Shown: positions 6,864 to 6,945 of the stretch, one piece after another | Layout: the number at the start of each line of letters is the position of its first letter | How positions within the stretch are numbered: position 1 is the first letter of the stretch | Source of the DNA: Comamonadaceae bacterium | GTDB lineage: Bacteria; Pseudomonadota; Gammaproteobacteria; Burkholderiales; Burkholderiaceae | Assembly (NCBI GenBank): GCA_947505915.1 | Contig: CANNNH010000076.1 | Span: forward strand, 1 to 6,945 | DNA length: 6,945 nucleotides | Direction: 5' to 3' | Notes under the pieces: model-generated | Databases searched by the model: none | The model's input: the letters and a program-made list of their open reading frames with translations, nothing else | Told to the model about the DNA's origin: nothing | Translations under genes and position numbers: made by a program

Positions 6864-6893
6864 TTGCCCCATCCGGCGGGAAGTCCATAGAAT
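6864..6893 (+). promoter_or_regulatory. Sigma70-type promoter for the gene beyond the right edge
   Basis: TTGCCC (6864-6869, 4 of 6 consensus bases) is separated by 18 bases from TAGAAT (6888-6893, 5 of 6). Transcription would start near 6899-6901. A strong Shine-Dalgarno sequence about 35 bases downstream supports a real plus-strand gene start here. Confidence 0.55.
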
Positions 6894-6898
6894 GCGGG

Positions 6899-6917
6899 TA
6901 TCTGCACAAAGCAGATA
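6899..6917 (+). promoter_or_regulatory. Perfect stem-loop at predicted transcript 5' end
   Basis: TATCTGC and GCAGATA are exact reverse complements around the five-base loop ACAAA, and two G-U pairs can extend the stem outward. It would sit almost at the first nucleotide of the mRNA, 16 bases before the ribosome binding site. A 5'-terminal hairpin of this kind can protect an mRNA from RNase E or RppH-dependent decay. That role is inferred. Confidence 0.5.
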
Positions 6918-6933
6918 TTGTGCTAACGAACGC

Positions 6934-6938
6934 GGAGG
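6934..6938 (+). promoter_or_regulatory. Strong Shine-Dalgarno sequence of the next gene
   Basis: GGAGG is followed by ATTTTT and a final A at 6945. If the next two bases are TG, the start codon begins at the last base of the window with a six-base spacing. Nothing of the protein is visible, so I do not name the gene. Confidence 0.65.
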
Positions 6939-6945
6939 ATTTTTA

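Overview
The window reads as an ordinary chromosomal stretch of a betaproteobacterium, most likely order Burkholderiales and probably family Comamonadaceae (Rhodoferax/Polaromonas-like). This rests on the moderately high GC content, the rpsF-priB gene order, the style of the long sodium:solute symporter and the PpsA/PpsR sequences. The placement comes from remembered family resemblance, not from a search.

Left part (1-2852, minus strand). The 5' end of priB (primosomal replication protein N) runs off the left edge. It lies behind rpsF (ribosomal protein S6), the usual start of an rpsF-priB-rpsR-rplI operon. A good sigma70-type promoter precedes rpsF, and its -35 element overlaps the stop codon of the next gene. 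That gene encodes a 703-residue sodium:solute symporter of the long (VC_2705-like, acetate/monocarboxylate-type) group. It carries an extra N-terminal membrane helix, a hydrophilic insertion of about 140 residues and an EF-hand-like loop.

Middle part (2933-6341). ppsA (PEP synthase, minus strand) and ppsR (its bifunctional kinase/pyrophosphorylase regulator, plus strand) are divergent around a 168-base control region. The PpsA sequence has the catalytic His and the Thr two residues before it that PpsR is known to modify, so enzyme and regulator match. With the symporter just downstream of ppsA on the same strand, the arrangement suggests uptake of small organic acids followed by gluconeogenic formation of PEP. 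The substrate is inferred, not shown.

Right part (6338-6945). A small GlcG/HbpS-like protein gene (minus strand) meets ppsR tail to tail with overlapping stop codons. The last ~200 bases hold no gene. They carry a plausible plus-strand promoter, a perfect stem-loop at the predicted transcript start and a strong Shine-Dalgarno sequence. The start codon of the next gene probably begins at the last base of the window.

I see no mobile element, CRISPR array, tRNA, rRNA or clearly new system. The points most worth a second look are the symporter's EF-hand-like loop and its other additions, the hairpin over the ppsA stop codon, and the leader of the gene beyond the right edge.
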